In this document: piece after piece, positions 22,778 to 35,600 of the stretch
Layout: each line of letters starts with the position of its first letter
How positions within the stretch are numbered: the first letter of the stretch is position 1
Position numbers and translations under genes: made by a program
Notes under the pieces: generated by a model
Seen by the model: only the letters and a program-made list of their open reading frames with translations
Told to the model about the DNA's origin: nothing
Databases searched by the model: none
Source of the DNA: Arctopsyche grandis
Lineage: Eukaryota > Arthropoda > Insecta > Trichoptera > Hydropsychidae
Assembly: GCF_051622035.1 (NCBI RefSeq)
Contig: NC_135360.1
Span: 10,778,001-10,842,000 of the forward strand
Direction: 5' to 3'
DNA length: 64,000 nt

Positions 22778-23694
22778 AAAAGTGATTTTTGGCATATTAC
22801 AAATGACTTTAATTTAGCCATAGTTTTCCATACAGATTTTTTGTCAATTTATATTACATCACTTAACTATAAAAAAAGATTATATAGTAACCACCATCGT
22901 CATACATTTCATTAATATTTATTTATTATCATTAATATATAATTATCATATAGAAACCATGTTAATCTATACATATATAAATGTAAATATAGTGAGATGT
23001 AGAAGTTAAACCATAAGGAAATTAAATCTTCAAAATACAAATGAGAGGGGGGATAGAACAACGGGCACTATACAAACACATTCACTTCTCAATTCGATTT
23101 TTTTTTCTTCGTACAGCCTTAGATAACTTATATAGAATATACAACAACTAACATAGCTCATCATTAAGCTATACTTATCGCTAACTGTACATATATTTCA
23201 TAAATTTAATGTATAGTATATTTTCGATCGGTACATTTATAAGAGCTAATACATTTTGAATGGAAATCTTGTACTCTTGAATTTATATATTTCTTTTTTT
23301 ACTTCGTATTCGCATACACGTATATATATACTATGTATATGAATACAAATATAAATTATATGGGCCTTCTGGGTGTGTATGTATGTGTCAATGTGTGTAT
23401 CCGTGTATGCACATTGCATATCAATGCACATAAGTACGTCACTAATTGTAAGTGTTCTTTCATATCAGAACAAAATTTGAGATTCTTAAAACTTAACTTC
23501 ATATTTTTTTCTTTATTTTATACCATATACAGTTTACGTAACTTGTGACTTACGAAAAAGAAACAAAATGCTATTTATGTGAACAAATAAAAATGCATTC
23601 TGCTAAACAATCAACAAAAATATCTTCGTTTTGTATCGAAGAAGCGTCGCCTGCGCTTATATATTACGTATTTTAAATTGTGACACACTGTCAA

Positions 23695-23838
23695 GATGTT
23701 TTCGCAGACGGCGCCGATTGTGGAAGTTGGTGCGAGAGATTAGTCTTATATTCAATGTTCGCTCGAATTATTTGCCCCGCCAATACTTGAAAAATTAAAC
23801 ATAGTCCAAACATGGCCGAAGCTGAACACATACAAGGT
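23695..23838 (-). CDS. Candidate short coding exon or small ORF (uncertain)
   Basis: In a patch that is clearly less AT-rich than its flanks, the minus strand reads MCSASAMFGLCLIFQVLAGQ, then IIRANIEYKTNLSHQ, and stops after SAPSAKTS (about 46 codons). A possible acceptor, TGTGTTCAG, lies inside its first codons, so it could instead be a terminal exon starting SAMFGLCL. One hydrophobic segment followed by a polar tail would suit a small membrane or secreted protein, or the last exon of a membrane protein such as a tetraspanin. No partner exon was found to the right on this strand, so this is tentative. Confidence 0.25.
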
Positions 23839-25074
23839 TAATAAAATATTAAATTCAATAAATGTAATGCTTTAACAAATGATAAAACAATACTTAAAAT
23901 CTACACTTAAAATTTATATAAACAACGATATTCACAAAATATTTATAAGCATTCTCGTATAAGATAATTTGTGCCAAATAAAAGACTATATAAGACTGTA
24001 AAATAAAAATAAATATTTCGATATTCTATTATATCAGATTATCTCAGACTATTAGGCCATTTTTTTTTTAAATACTTCAAAAATTTATTTAAAAAGAAAA
24101 AGATTGCAACTAGAAAAAAAAATGTAATAAAACTATAATAAAAATACAACACTTATATTTAAATATTTCAGTGTCACATGCAAAATACTGGCTTCAACAA
24201 GTATAGTAAAACCATTCCGTTCAAACAAAAAGTGTCAACTGTAAGTATACATTATCATCATCATCATACTTGTGACGAGTTGTAGGAATTGATTCCGTAA
24301 AAACGTGGAAGACTATGTAAATAATGCAATGCTATTTTTACGATATTTAAAACACAAGTTTATTTTCTTCATACGTATAAGTATTTTGTGATCATGCTGA
24401 GAATTCAAGCCAAGGATTTTAAACGATATTGTATAGGTACGACACACATATTCGAGGATATAGATAAACTCTAAAACTCAGATATATCATAGCATAAGTA
24501 CATAATATGCTAATACATCAAGTCTGTAATATGATCTTATTAAAAGTGATCAAAGATTCCTTTGATGAATAAATTATATATTTAAATTTGGAGGGAAAAA
24601 AAAGTGGTTATGGTAAAAAGGTGTGTATAAGGACAAATCTGAAAGTAAAAGTATTCAGATAACTCTATATGGGTTCATAGTAAAGAAATGCATAGAGAAA
24701 AGCCTAGTATATTATATTATAGAACATAATCTAAGCCTATTAACGAAAGACGTTAACATGAGAAAGATGAAAAAAATCAACAAGATCGTCGACGTGTGAA
24801 CATTTCCCATTTACGTCACGGTAAAAACGAAAATTTTCATAAGGAGATTAATTAACAACAAATAGCACAATACATATACATATTTAATAGATTTACAGTT
24901 AAAAATATTGCAAGATAGTCATTTTACATTTAGGAACCAAAATACTCTTCATAATTTGTATACATACATTTGAGCAATAAGTTATATTTATATGAACAAT
25001 AATCATAACTTTTTATATATGTATACGTAAGTGTGTATCTTTTTTTTTTAGCGTTTTAATTTCCAACCCATGGA

Positions 25075-25108
<34 letters not shown>

Positions 25109-25483
25109 AATTTATAAGTATAATATATAATTGACATTTTTTACAATGTCTACCGATTGCTTCCACGATCAATACATTAAGCCGTATGTGCAATAAGTAC
25201 TAATACAGGTGTTAAAACGATAAATCATGTTTCATTTTTGTATAAAAACTGAACAATTAGTCCCTTTTAAAATGTCACTGAGAAGAAAATAGTATAGATT
25301 TAAAAAGAGAATGATTTCAATTCATTTGTTTTTTTTTTGAATAAATAAATACTAAAACAAAAATCACCTCTAGATTACTATCAACTATGAAATAAAAATA
25401 ATAGAAAATATCAAGTCCTTGTGATCCAAATGAAATATACAATTTTTTTAAATAAAAATTATTAACATAAAATCACAGTTACA

Positions 25484-25491
<8 letters not shown>

Positions 25492-25563
<72 letters not shown>
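25492..25563. repeat. (TA)n microsatellite
   Basis: About 70 bp of TA dinucleotides. Confidence 0.95.
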
Positions 25564-25567
<4 letters not shown>

Positions 25568-25790
25568 ATGTAGTTGGCGTGGCAAGCACTGGCTGAAAAC
25601 GTTTTAATTTTTCAAAAACAAAAGAATTTTACTTATTTACAAAAAAAAATACGCGATGCGCCATTGAGCGTCCGTGTATGCCGATACAACAAACACTTTA
25701 TAATTCAATATATATTAAATGTATAATAATAATAATATATATATGTACATGTATAAAATATTTTGATTAACTAGTCTGCAAAAAGTGGTA

Positions 25791-25914
<124 letters not shown>

Positions 25915-28900
25915 TAATATAAAAAAAATAAAACAAAAAAAAAGAAGAGTAAAACAAAAGTTACAATCGTGACATATCACTAGTTTCGTTGACTTTGAAT
26001 AAGTAGTAAACATTTATTTATAAAAAGTAGATAATTTAGAAACGATCAACACTCGCGCCTAGTCGGCATTAAAACATGTAACGCTCCAAGTGTCCATCAT
26101 TTTCGAAAAAAGCTAATCAAGTACACTCTTAAAATTGGTATAAATGTACACAATAAACACGTACGTAATATATTATATATTTATATATATGCGTGTTTTT
26201 TTTTTCTCTCTCTCTCGACAGAATCATAAAAATGCAATTTTATACACCTTAATAAAAAAAAAAACAAAAAAAAAAGTATTACATCTTAAAACTCCACAAT
26301 GTATATTCATACACAGTGATCCGTTTACAACGTACGCATGCAGTCGAGTAAGCACGCCGTGTTTGCGTAGAAAATCCACTTATTCAATAAATATGATAAA
26401 CGGATCACGCTGCAAAATATACGTATATACACATACACATGTATGATTTGATAATATTAAAATGGACACATAAGACTTTTAAGTAATTTTCCCTCTAAAA
26501 TTTCATTATTAAAATGCTAGTTTTTTTTATCTTCACACAAGAGACTGGAGTTTCCTTTATAGAAAAAATAGCATCCAAGAGTATTATTATTTTCATTTAC
26601 GCATTATTTCTTAAATTTAAGATATATATCGTCATTCATTTTAAAGTGAAATTATCGCACATTTTACGTATTTCGTTCAGGGATTTTTCCCTTTTATTTA
26701 TTTTTGTATTATTCATCTACATAAACTCGCCATTAGTGTTTATAACATACATGCCACATACAAATTTGAACACTTTTATGTATGCATGGGGAACACACAT
26801 AAGCGCACGCACACACACACACTCACTTGCACAAATAGGCAATCTATGTCTATGAAATTCAACCAAAACAATGAATTCGAGAAAAAATGCAGATTCATCT
26901 CCAATTGAAACGGAAAAAGCAAATTAAAAAAAAACCTTAATCTGGCCAGTATCCGGATATGTTTATTTATGCAGTTATTTTAATTTAAAATAAAAATGTA
27001 TGTATAATAAATAAATAAATAAATAAGTTTCAGAACTGATGAAGGTCTTTCAAATGAAAATTTAGTAATAAAAAAAACGAGATCAAGAATAATTTTAGTG
27101 CATCGGTCAACACAATAGATGCACGAGAGTTATATTAAATATTTTTTTTTAAATCGTTAAAAAAAATCAATATAGATTTTTATTTCAAAAGACAAATGAA
27201 TATCGAAGAATAAAATAGAAAAAAAAACGAACAATGCTTAGCCCTGCTAAAAAAGCAATATGTAAATTACAAATATATTAAACTTTCCGATCCGAGTGTT
27301 TCGAACGATACTTTAAATACGATGAAATGCACAACTGAAGCGAAACACTTGATTAGCCGACGACAATAATAATATTATAATAATAAAAGAATATATTAAA
27401 TTTAACTATATTATTAGATTACAATAAAGAGTCTAAATTAAGTGACTATGTTGACAGTTCGGTCAATGTGTTGAAATTGTATCTTTTACACTATTAAAAT
27501 AAACTGGCCAATTTGATTGCGTAAAGTAAATTGGTGTATAATTCGATAATTCCCTAAAACAACATGTATATTTAAAATACCAAATACATATTGCATTTAA
27601 AAAAATTCACTCACTATTTGCTATCAACGCGAAAAAAGATCATAAAATGTGTATACGTAATAACATAATCTCAAAATTACCCCACATAACGATGAGATTA
27701 TTTCCATTTTAACATCTTTTAAAGTATGTACGTATCTCAAAAAGGCTATTCTTCACAGACAACACTACTTTCCGGTATTTTTACAACGATATTCAAAGCT
27801 TAAAACCTTCACAACGTCACAAAATTAATAATCTGCATTACCAATTACCAAAGCATTCTAACAAGGATGTATACATATTAAGAAAAATTAATCAATTGAA
27901 ATACATCATAATATAACTTTCAACGTGATTACGTTCATTCACGCAACCTTAAGAGATACGGAATAAAAGTTGATTTAATTTCAAAAAAGTAAAAAATGAA
28001 TTGCTTTAAATCCGCATGTATTTGATTCATAAATATATCTAAAAAAAAAGCTTATTCCATACACTTAAAAATGAAAGAAAATATAGAGATCGAAAAAAAT
28101 AAAAAAAACAGATTACGAAATTAAAGCATCCTTAAATTGAGATGAATAATGTTGAATTATATGTAAATGTGTGTATTTTATATACAAGACTTAAGTCTAC
28201 AAAAAATTTAAATACCCTGTTACATTGATTTAAAATAATTTTTAAAAGAGCCCCTATATACGCACACGTTAAGTTGCAATACACTCATTTGATTAAATAA
28301 AAATTGATCACTAAGAAAATACTAAATAAGAGATTATAAATGTAGTATAGTGCAAATATAATATGTTAAAACATTTTCTAAATCAACTATGTGTGAATTA
28401 AAACAACCAATTTCATATTACGTATGCTAAATAAGGCCTTAAAATGACTAAAATCGCAATAGAAAGTTGTTAATTCACTCAAATTAACCAATCGTAATAC
28501 ATTTAACATCATTAGATTAGAATTTGATAGTTTTCAGTAGTGTGGGGTTAAAAAGATTCACAAAATTGTATAATACTGACAAAATAATATTCGAGACGCA
28601 AAAAAGATTGATCCGATTCAAAACAGCAATCCAAAGTCTTACATGACAAACTCCGAACTACACCGCTACCGACAAGATACCATATTCTCAATGGTCAGGC
28701 AGTCTATAGAGGCCCCAAAATATTTTTTATGAAATTTAATCAATATCTATAAATACACATAAAATTAGATAAATGTAACTAAGATGTTGGTAACTATATT
28801 TTGTAGTAAATAAACGATCAAATCAGTAAAGTTACGGCGAAAACCACCGTTCCTTTATAAAATTCGATATTACTATTACGCTAAATTACATTTATCAAAT

Positions 28901-29481
28901 TTCAAGTGTATGCAATCATACATATATAAATAAATATATGTATTCATAAAATTTCACTACTAATTTATTAAAAGAGTATTTGTACACCTCATCTGGGGAT
29001 ATATATATATATATATATAATTACTATAATAGAGTTGAAAAATTTTCGAAGGCAAAATCCTTTTTCAAAGTGCATGTACCTTCACGAATAATCAAAATAC
29101 GGTCGAAAATGCATTTTTAAGATTTTAGATTTAAAATTTCAACAGTAAATAACCAAAATAAAAAATAAAAAAAAACAATTCAATTCGACTAGTTTCAACA
29201 TCAATACAGCCATTTCACTCAGATGTTTTTAAGATTAGAAAAACAACTGAAACAAAAAACTTAACTCGAAAGAAGTTATAAAATTGGACATATTTGAGAT
29301 TAACAATATTTGCTTGGAAAATTAAAAAACACCGCTAATATTAATTGTTATATATTAACACGTACGCGACGCATTAAGGTGTCTGTAAATTATAAATCGT
29401 CCATACAAGTCCACTTTAAATAACATATTTGAATTAAATTAATATTTTGATTTATGATTTTAATTAGTTACCCTAGAACAA

Positions 29482-29487
29482 TTTATT
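29482..29487 (-). terminator. Candidate polyadenylation signal of Thd1
   Basis: On the minus strand AATAAA lies about 75 bases beyond the Thd1 stop codon (29563-29561). Other A/T-rich hexamers lie further on, so a longer 3' end is possible. Confidence 0.4.
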
Positions 29488-29560
29488 ATTATTATATATT
29501 GACAAAAATACTATTATAAATTAATTCACTGTGTATTAAAATCCTAATACAATTTCCGAA

Positions 29561-32500
29561 TTAACAAAATCCTCCAAAACTCACTGATGATGCATCTGCT
29601 GCTGCATTTTTATGAATATGATCGAGAACGTGAGAACTGAGATACGTTGGCATGTTAGCTGCGTTTTGAATCGATGCTGGCCCGTATCCGTTATAGTACG
29701 CCGAATAGTTTGGGGGAGGTGCGGTGGGAGGGTAGCCCCCACCAGGTCCGTATTGTTGCGCTGGAAGGCCAGGATAACCCGAATGGGGATGATACGCCGA
29801 CAGGGCTTCGGGCAAATATCCCGGGGTGGGTCGCATCAGTTGGCCATAAGGACTACCAGGATATCCAACAAAGCTGCCCGCAGCTAGTGCCGATGAATAC
29901 CCATTGTTGGAAACCGGTGGTGGACCATATGGTGTAGGTTGATATGGTGAATATGGGCTATATAAGGGCGGGGCATGAGCAGCATAGGGGTTTTCGAGAG
30001 TAGGAACGGGTGCAGGTCCTGCATGTGGCGCTACCTCCGACGACAGAGCTGGTCCCCCATCTGCTATTGATGGTATCTGATCGACGAGTGACTCGAGGCC
30101 CGATAGGCTCTTAGAAGAGACGTCTTGCTGTTTAGTTGAAGTGGGGGAGGATTTCACTGGAGACCCATAATCAACCGGTTGAACTGGAAAATTTATTTTT
30201 ATATTATTTCAAGTTTTCAAAGTTTAAAATACAAATATGATGAAACTATTAATCGTTTAAAACATTAACCATTAGAACCCTGCGCCGATATTGACTGCGG
30301 TGATCCTTGTCCTCCATCCAATGGCAAGCCTCTGAAAGCACCGCCTCCCGACTGTGATGAGAAGGGAGATGGCTGACTGCCCCCAACCGATAAAGGATGA
30401 TGAGATGGAGGCGTTGATCCCATTCTATAAAATCAAAAAATAAAACTATCAAATAAAAACAATCCCAATACACGAGTCATCACTTAATCAAATTATACAT
30501 ACCTGTTGAACGGATTGCCATACATGGAAGAGGCATGATGTGATAAAATTCCTGATCCTTCGCCTTGACGAGGGCTACCCCCCGGATCACCCGAATAGTT
30601 GCTAATTGAATATCCTCCAGGTCCGACGCCTAATCTTTCGTGTTGACTTGAAATGCTAGCAACGCTGGCATTGTCAACATCGCGGGGAGAATTTCTGGGA
30701 ACATTTGACAGATCTGCAGCAACTGGTGTCGCAGTTCCATACGAAGAATTAGCAGATCCACTGGGGGTCGGCACTTGAAAGCCGAGTCTCGGTTCGTTCG
30801 AAACAGGCGATTGCGCTTCGTTTGAATTGGGTTGATTATTATACATGGAGTTTCCATAATTTCTGCTTAAATCTAAATTTCCTTTAGATGAATCCATTGT
30901 GGTGGGTATTGGCGATGATGTGTTCGATGATGATGATGGCCCAATTAGGTTTAATGCAGAGTGTCGATTTTGCGAACTGTGCTGACGATTTGAAGACATT
31001 TGGAGTAACGGATTAGCACAAGTGTCCATTAAGTCGTTGCTGTCGTGTGACGATGCGTGACTGACGTCTCCCATCGCGGTGAGAGCGGCTTCAGGATTAA
31101 TTGATTGATTATTCTGTCTCAAATCGTTCGCCGACATTTGATCACCACCTGGACTTGTTCTTTGACTAACACTACGAGTAGAACTATTAGTTTCATTTTC
31201 CTGTACATGCATTTGGTTATCCAAAATTGGTGGTTCAAAGTCTATATGCCCTATACTAGGGCTGGCAGGTCCTGGCGAGGATATGGCAGCTGATATTTCA
31301 CTTGACAATTCAGTGTGATATTGTGACATATTGTTTCCTGATGGATTCATCGACATATTTTGAGGAGGACTATGTGAATACACAGGATTGTGTCTCGACT
31401 GGCTTTGATGTATTGGACTCTGACCATAAACAGGATGATGAGGGAGATTGTGAGAAGTCTGGAGTGGTACAGGAGAATATGGATGACTTCTTGAATGCAT
31501 TGGACTATGTTGATATGATTGTGAAGGTGGAATTGGAGACTGAGAATAAATATTATTTTGAGGTAAAGGAGACTGAGAGTATGGGTGGGGAGGATTTCCT
31601 TGTTGAGCAGGACTTAATTGAGGATATGATGCTCCTTGGGATAGTGGAGATTGTGGATTAAAAGAGTGACCTATGGAAGCAGGAGACCTACAAGCGTACG
31701 CTAAAGATTGCGATGCTGGACTTTGTGAAAATCCTTGTCCTTGTGGTACTGGTGATTGCGGATAAGGATGTGGCATATTAGCAGGACTTTGAACAAACAT
31801 AGGACTCTGCTGAGAATATGTAGGCGTATTGTTTTGTGGAGCAGGCGATCTAGAGTAAGAATGACCTTGCAATGGACTAGCTTGAGAATAATTATGATTT
31901 TGGCTATGGGGCCTCAATGGAGGACTTTGAGAATATTGCGAAGGATTTTGAGGTACTGGAGATTGAGAATACGGATGAGGAGTCTGTCCAGAAACAGGAC
32001 TATTTGAAAAAGTCGGTGCCATTACTTGATGACGTTGAGGGCTCTGAGAGTAGCCAACAGGTCTTGGACTAGATCCATATCCAACACCATGAGGTCGTGG
32101 ACTTTGTGAAAATGGCCCAGGTGATTGCCCGTAGCCTGGTTGAGCTCGTTGCATATTTGCAAGATTTCCAGGTGTTCCTGGAGTGACATTTCCCAGTGGT
32201 TGGGGATTGTCTATTCCCGGAGATTGTATAGGTCCTGAGTTGACACTGTTATTTTGAAGTCCACCTTGAAAATATGGAGATGTTTCTGCCCCACTAGGAA
32301 CACCAGATAAATTTTGTGATTGACCTTGAACATTTCCTCCTGACGACATCGACTGATTTCCAGTTTGATTCAAATTATTTGGATACATTAATTGTGTTGG
32401 ATTTTCATGACTTAGATTCGACTGAGAATATTCACGATTAGAATGCAAATTTTGTTGATATTGATTATCCATACTTTGTTGTGATAGATTTAATGATTGA

Positions 32501-32563
32501 TTTAAAGGCATGTTAGGTAATGCTTGTGGTAAACTTGACTGAGTTGTTTGTTGTTGCTGTTGT

Positions 32564-32598
<35 letters not shown>

Positions 32599-32602
32599 TT
32601 GC

Positions 32603-32672
<70 letters not shown>

Positions 32673-35600
32673 GCTGCTGTTGTTGCTGCTGCTGTGCAAG
32701 ATATTGCTGTTCTTCTGGTCGAACTTTCTTAGGTCGTCCTCTTTTCTTTTTAGCTGGCTGTTCGCCATTTAAACAGTCTGGTTGTGGCTGTTTGGGAGCA
32801 CGAGGAGTTCGAGGAGTTGGAGGAGCCACTTCTCCATTTTCAAGTTTAATCTTCTTTGGCCTTCCTCTTTTTTTCTTAACAGGAACCTCTGTACCATCCT
32901 CCAAAACCATAGTTTCACAAGGCAGGTCGGGACCGATTAATCTGGAATTTTTACTTTTTTTTTATTGGCAACTTCGAGTTGATAAAATCTATATAAATAA
33001 TTAAAATAACTTAATATTGCATTATTAACAACCTCCTTATTTCTTGATCTTCTTGTGCTCGTCTGCAAGTCGTATCTGGGAATACCAGCTCTGAATCATC
33101 TACATGAGCCAATGCTCCATTCAAATAATCTCGGAAACGACGCAATGCTGAATAGAATGGGACCTTATCGGCAGCACGAGGCAACTGGGCACATCTTGCA
33201 CTGGATGATGGCATTACCCACATGTACTAATAAAAATATATAAATATTAGTTGATTTAAAAACAATTACATAATAAATTATTACTATACAATAGGTATGC
33301 ATGTATTTCGACTTACAGTGTTAGTTCCATGTACGGTATCAGGTTGACGTCCGAAACAGAAATCTTTTTTGCCAGAGAAGACTTCATATATCAATTTTCC
33401 ATTGAAAACTGCTATTTTAGGTCGAAACGTTTGTAATTTTTCCAGTAATACTTGACTTCCTTCTTTAATTTCTTTGCGAGTTAAATCAGCAGAACCTTTT
33501 GTCGCTCGTTGAACCATATTAGTAAATCCGATACCAAAATGTAATAGCTAAATAACAAATAATGGATTAGTTTCATACAAGTACATATATATTATTACAC
33601 ATCAAATAAGAATATATTCAAATAACCTTATAATCCTCATCAGCGCTCATCTGTTCCTGGGTTAGACCAGACAAATACAAACACTTCCAAAAATGATTTC
33701 CGGGACCAGCATAATGGTGTCCTTTATAAGCAGCAAAAAGACCGGGATTTATGCCAATCTGAAATTGAGAGAAAATTTATAATTTCACACAAAAACAACC
33801 GTTCGAATTATGTTAAAAAATAATAATAAAAATTTTGTTTCTACATCAACATGAAATTGAACCATACTCACAATGATGATATCTAAATTTTGAGCAAGAT
33901 GATCAGGTAATGTACGACGGCAAACTTCTTCTTCAGACATCCCATTAAAACGATCGTGCTTTTTACGCTCTTTAACAGGTTTTGCTAACGCCATAATTGG
34001 GACATTATCCAATCCTTCTTGTTTTATATCCAAACTAGAATATTAAAAATCAAAATAAACTTCACTTACTGAAGAAAATTAACTAATCTAAATCACAATA
34101 ACGATGAAGATGAAATTGAGAAAAAAATCTGCTAATGAAAAATTATTAAAAGCATAAATGTAAATACAAACCATTCATCCTTTATTTTCTTCTTTCTCCC
34201 TCGCTTTTTGGGCGCAGTCGGCATCATGTGTTGCGATACCATCATATCATTCTGAATATGGTTTCCTCCGGGAGGCAGCATTCCTGGATTACCTTGTCCG
34301 AGCATAGCACACATTGCCGCTTCTTCATCTACAAAACTATACGGATCTTCCGAGCACTCTCTTTTAATTCCGTTATATGAAAGCATATCAGGATCGTGCT
34401 CCCTTTTAACACCACCGGCAAACGTGTGTTGCATGTAAGGGTCGCATTTCATAGCATACGGATTTTGATCTCGCTTTATTCCACCAAATCCACCATACTG
34501 CATTTCATCTTTATAATTATTCATAAACATCTCCTCAGGACGTTTGTATCGGGCGTATGGATCCATATCTCTACAATATGGATCGTCCCTTTTGAAATGA
34601 TTGTAAGGATCGTGACCAGTTGCACTCATGTCATAAGGCTCTCTTTTAATGCCGCCAAACGGCATTTCCGGCCCTCTCACTTGCATGTACGGCTGAGGTA
34701 ATCTGTTTTTTAAATCATATGGATTCATTTGATCGCCCCTTCCAATGTTAGGATTGGGAGGGTACGATTGCGACTGGGAAGAACTGTCCTCCTGATGCAG
34801 CGGAAGCATGTGGCCTTGCACTGCTTCGCCGCTATCGAAAGGAAGATTCTGCTGTCGAGGAACTCCCAACGATGAATTAGACCTCGAGTTTGACGGACAT
34901 GGAGACGATGGTAAGTTATCTCTTGACACGCTGGATTCATCTGCGTTTGAAGGTTCGTTTAATCTTTTAGGTGAGTTTGACGCCGAATTCAAACCGTCCA
35001 TTCTAGTTTCTCCATCTCTTTCCATTGCATCGGGGAAAGGGAGATCGGTCTCGTCCTGATTCTCCATCGCCTTGTCTGCACAATCTTTCACTTCTGTATC
35101 TACTGTCACATCACACTTATTATCCGTTTCACTTTCACAAGCAACCGTCTCGGTATCACCCATGTTTGCTACGGACACGTCAGATTCACTTTTATCACTT
35201 ATTTTGTCTTCCACAGGCGCGGCAGGCTCTTGGGGAACCTCCTTGGGAGAGCACTGCTCTGCAGACTTGGGGCTGGGTTCTGCCTCGCACTCGGGTGCCG
35301 GGGAAGGTTGTTTGATTTCGGCAGGCTGCGGTTCCGCTTCCAACGATTTCTGCTGAACGCCATCGCCACTAGTCTCGTAACCGTCGTCCTGGACATCCTG
35401 CGGTCTCGCATCTCCCTGAAGGGGCACGCCTCTGAAAACATCAAAAAACGTAACGTTAAATTACAAAGCGTAACATAAAAACGAAAGGAAATCTAAAAAT
35501 AAGCAAAAAACGATAAACAATACGACACAACGTTTGTCGAAGATAATTTGCATCGTATCTACAACTGCGCTACGTTTAATTTAGTCATCGTTGTACATCA

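Noticed and set aside
29612-29937. Plus-strand frames at the Thd1 3' end
   Set aside because: Antisense to the last Thd1 exon, no domain.
31302-31661. Plus-strand acidic frame of 119 aa opposite Thd1 exon 7
   Set aside because: Reverse complement of the SQSP repeats; its acidic look comes from the repeat codons.
32502-32772. Frames of poly-Val, poly-Leu and poly-Asn
   Set aside because: Shadows of the Thd1 glutamine tract in other frames.
34396-35478. Plus-strand frames opposite Thd1 exon 2
   Set aside because: Antisense shadows of a proven coding exon.
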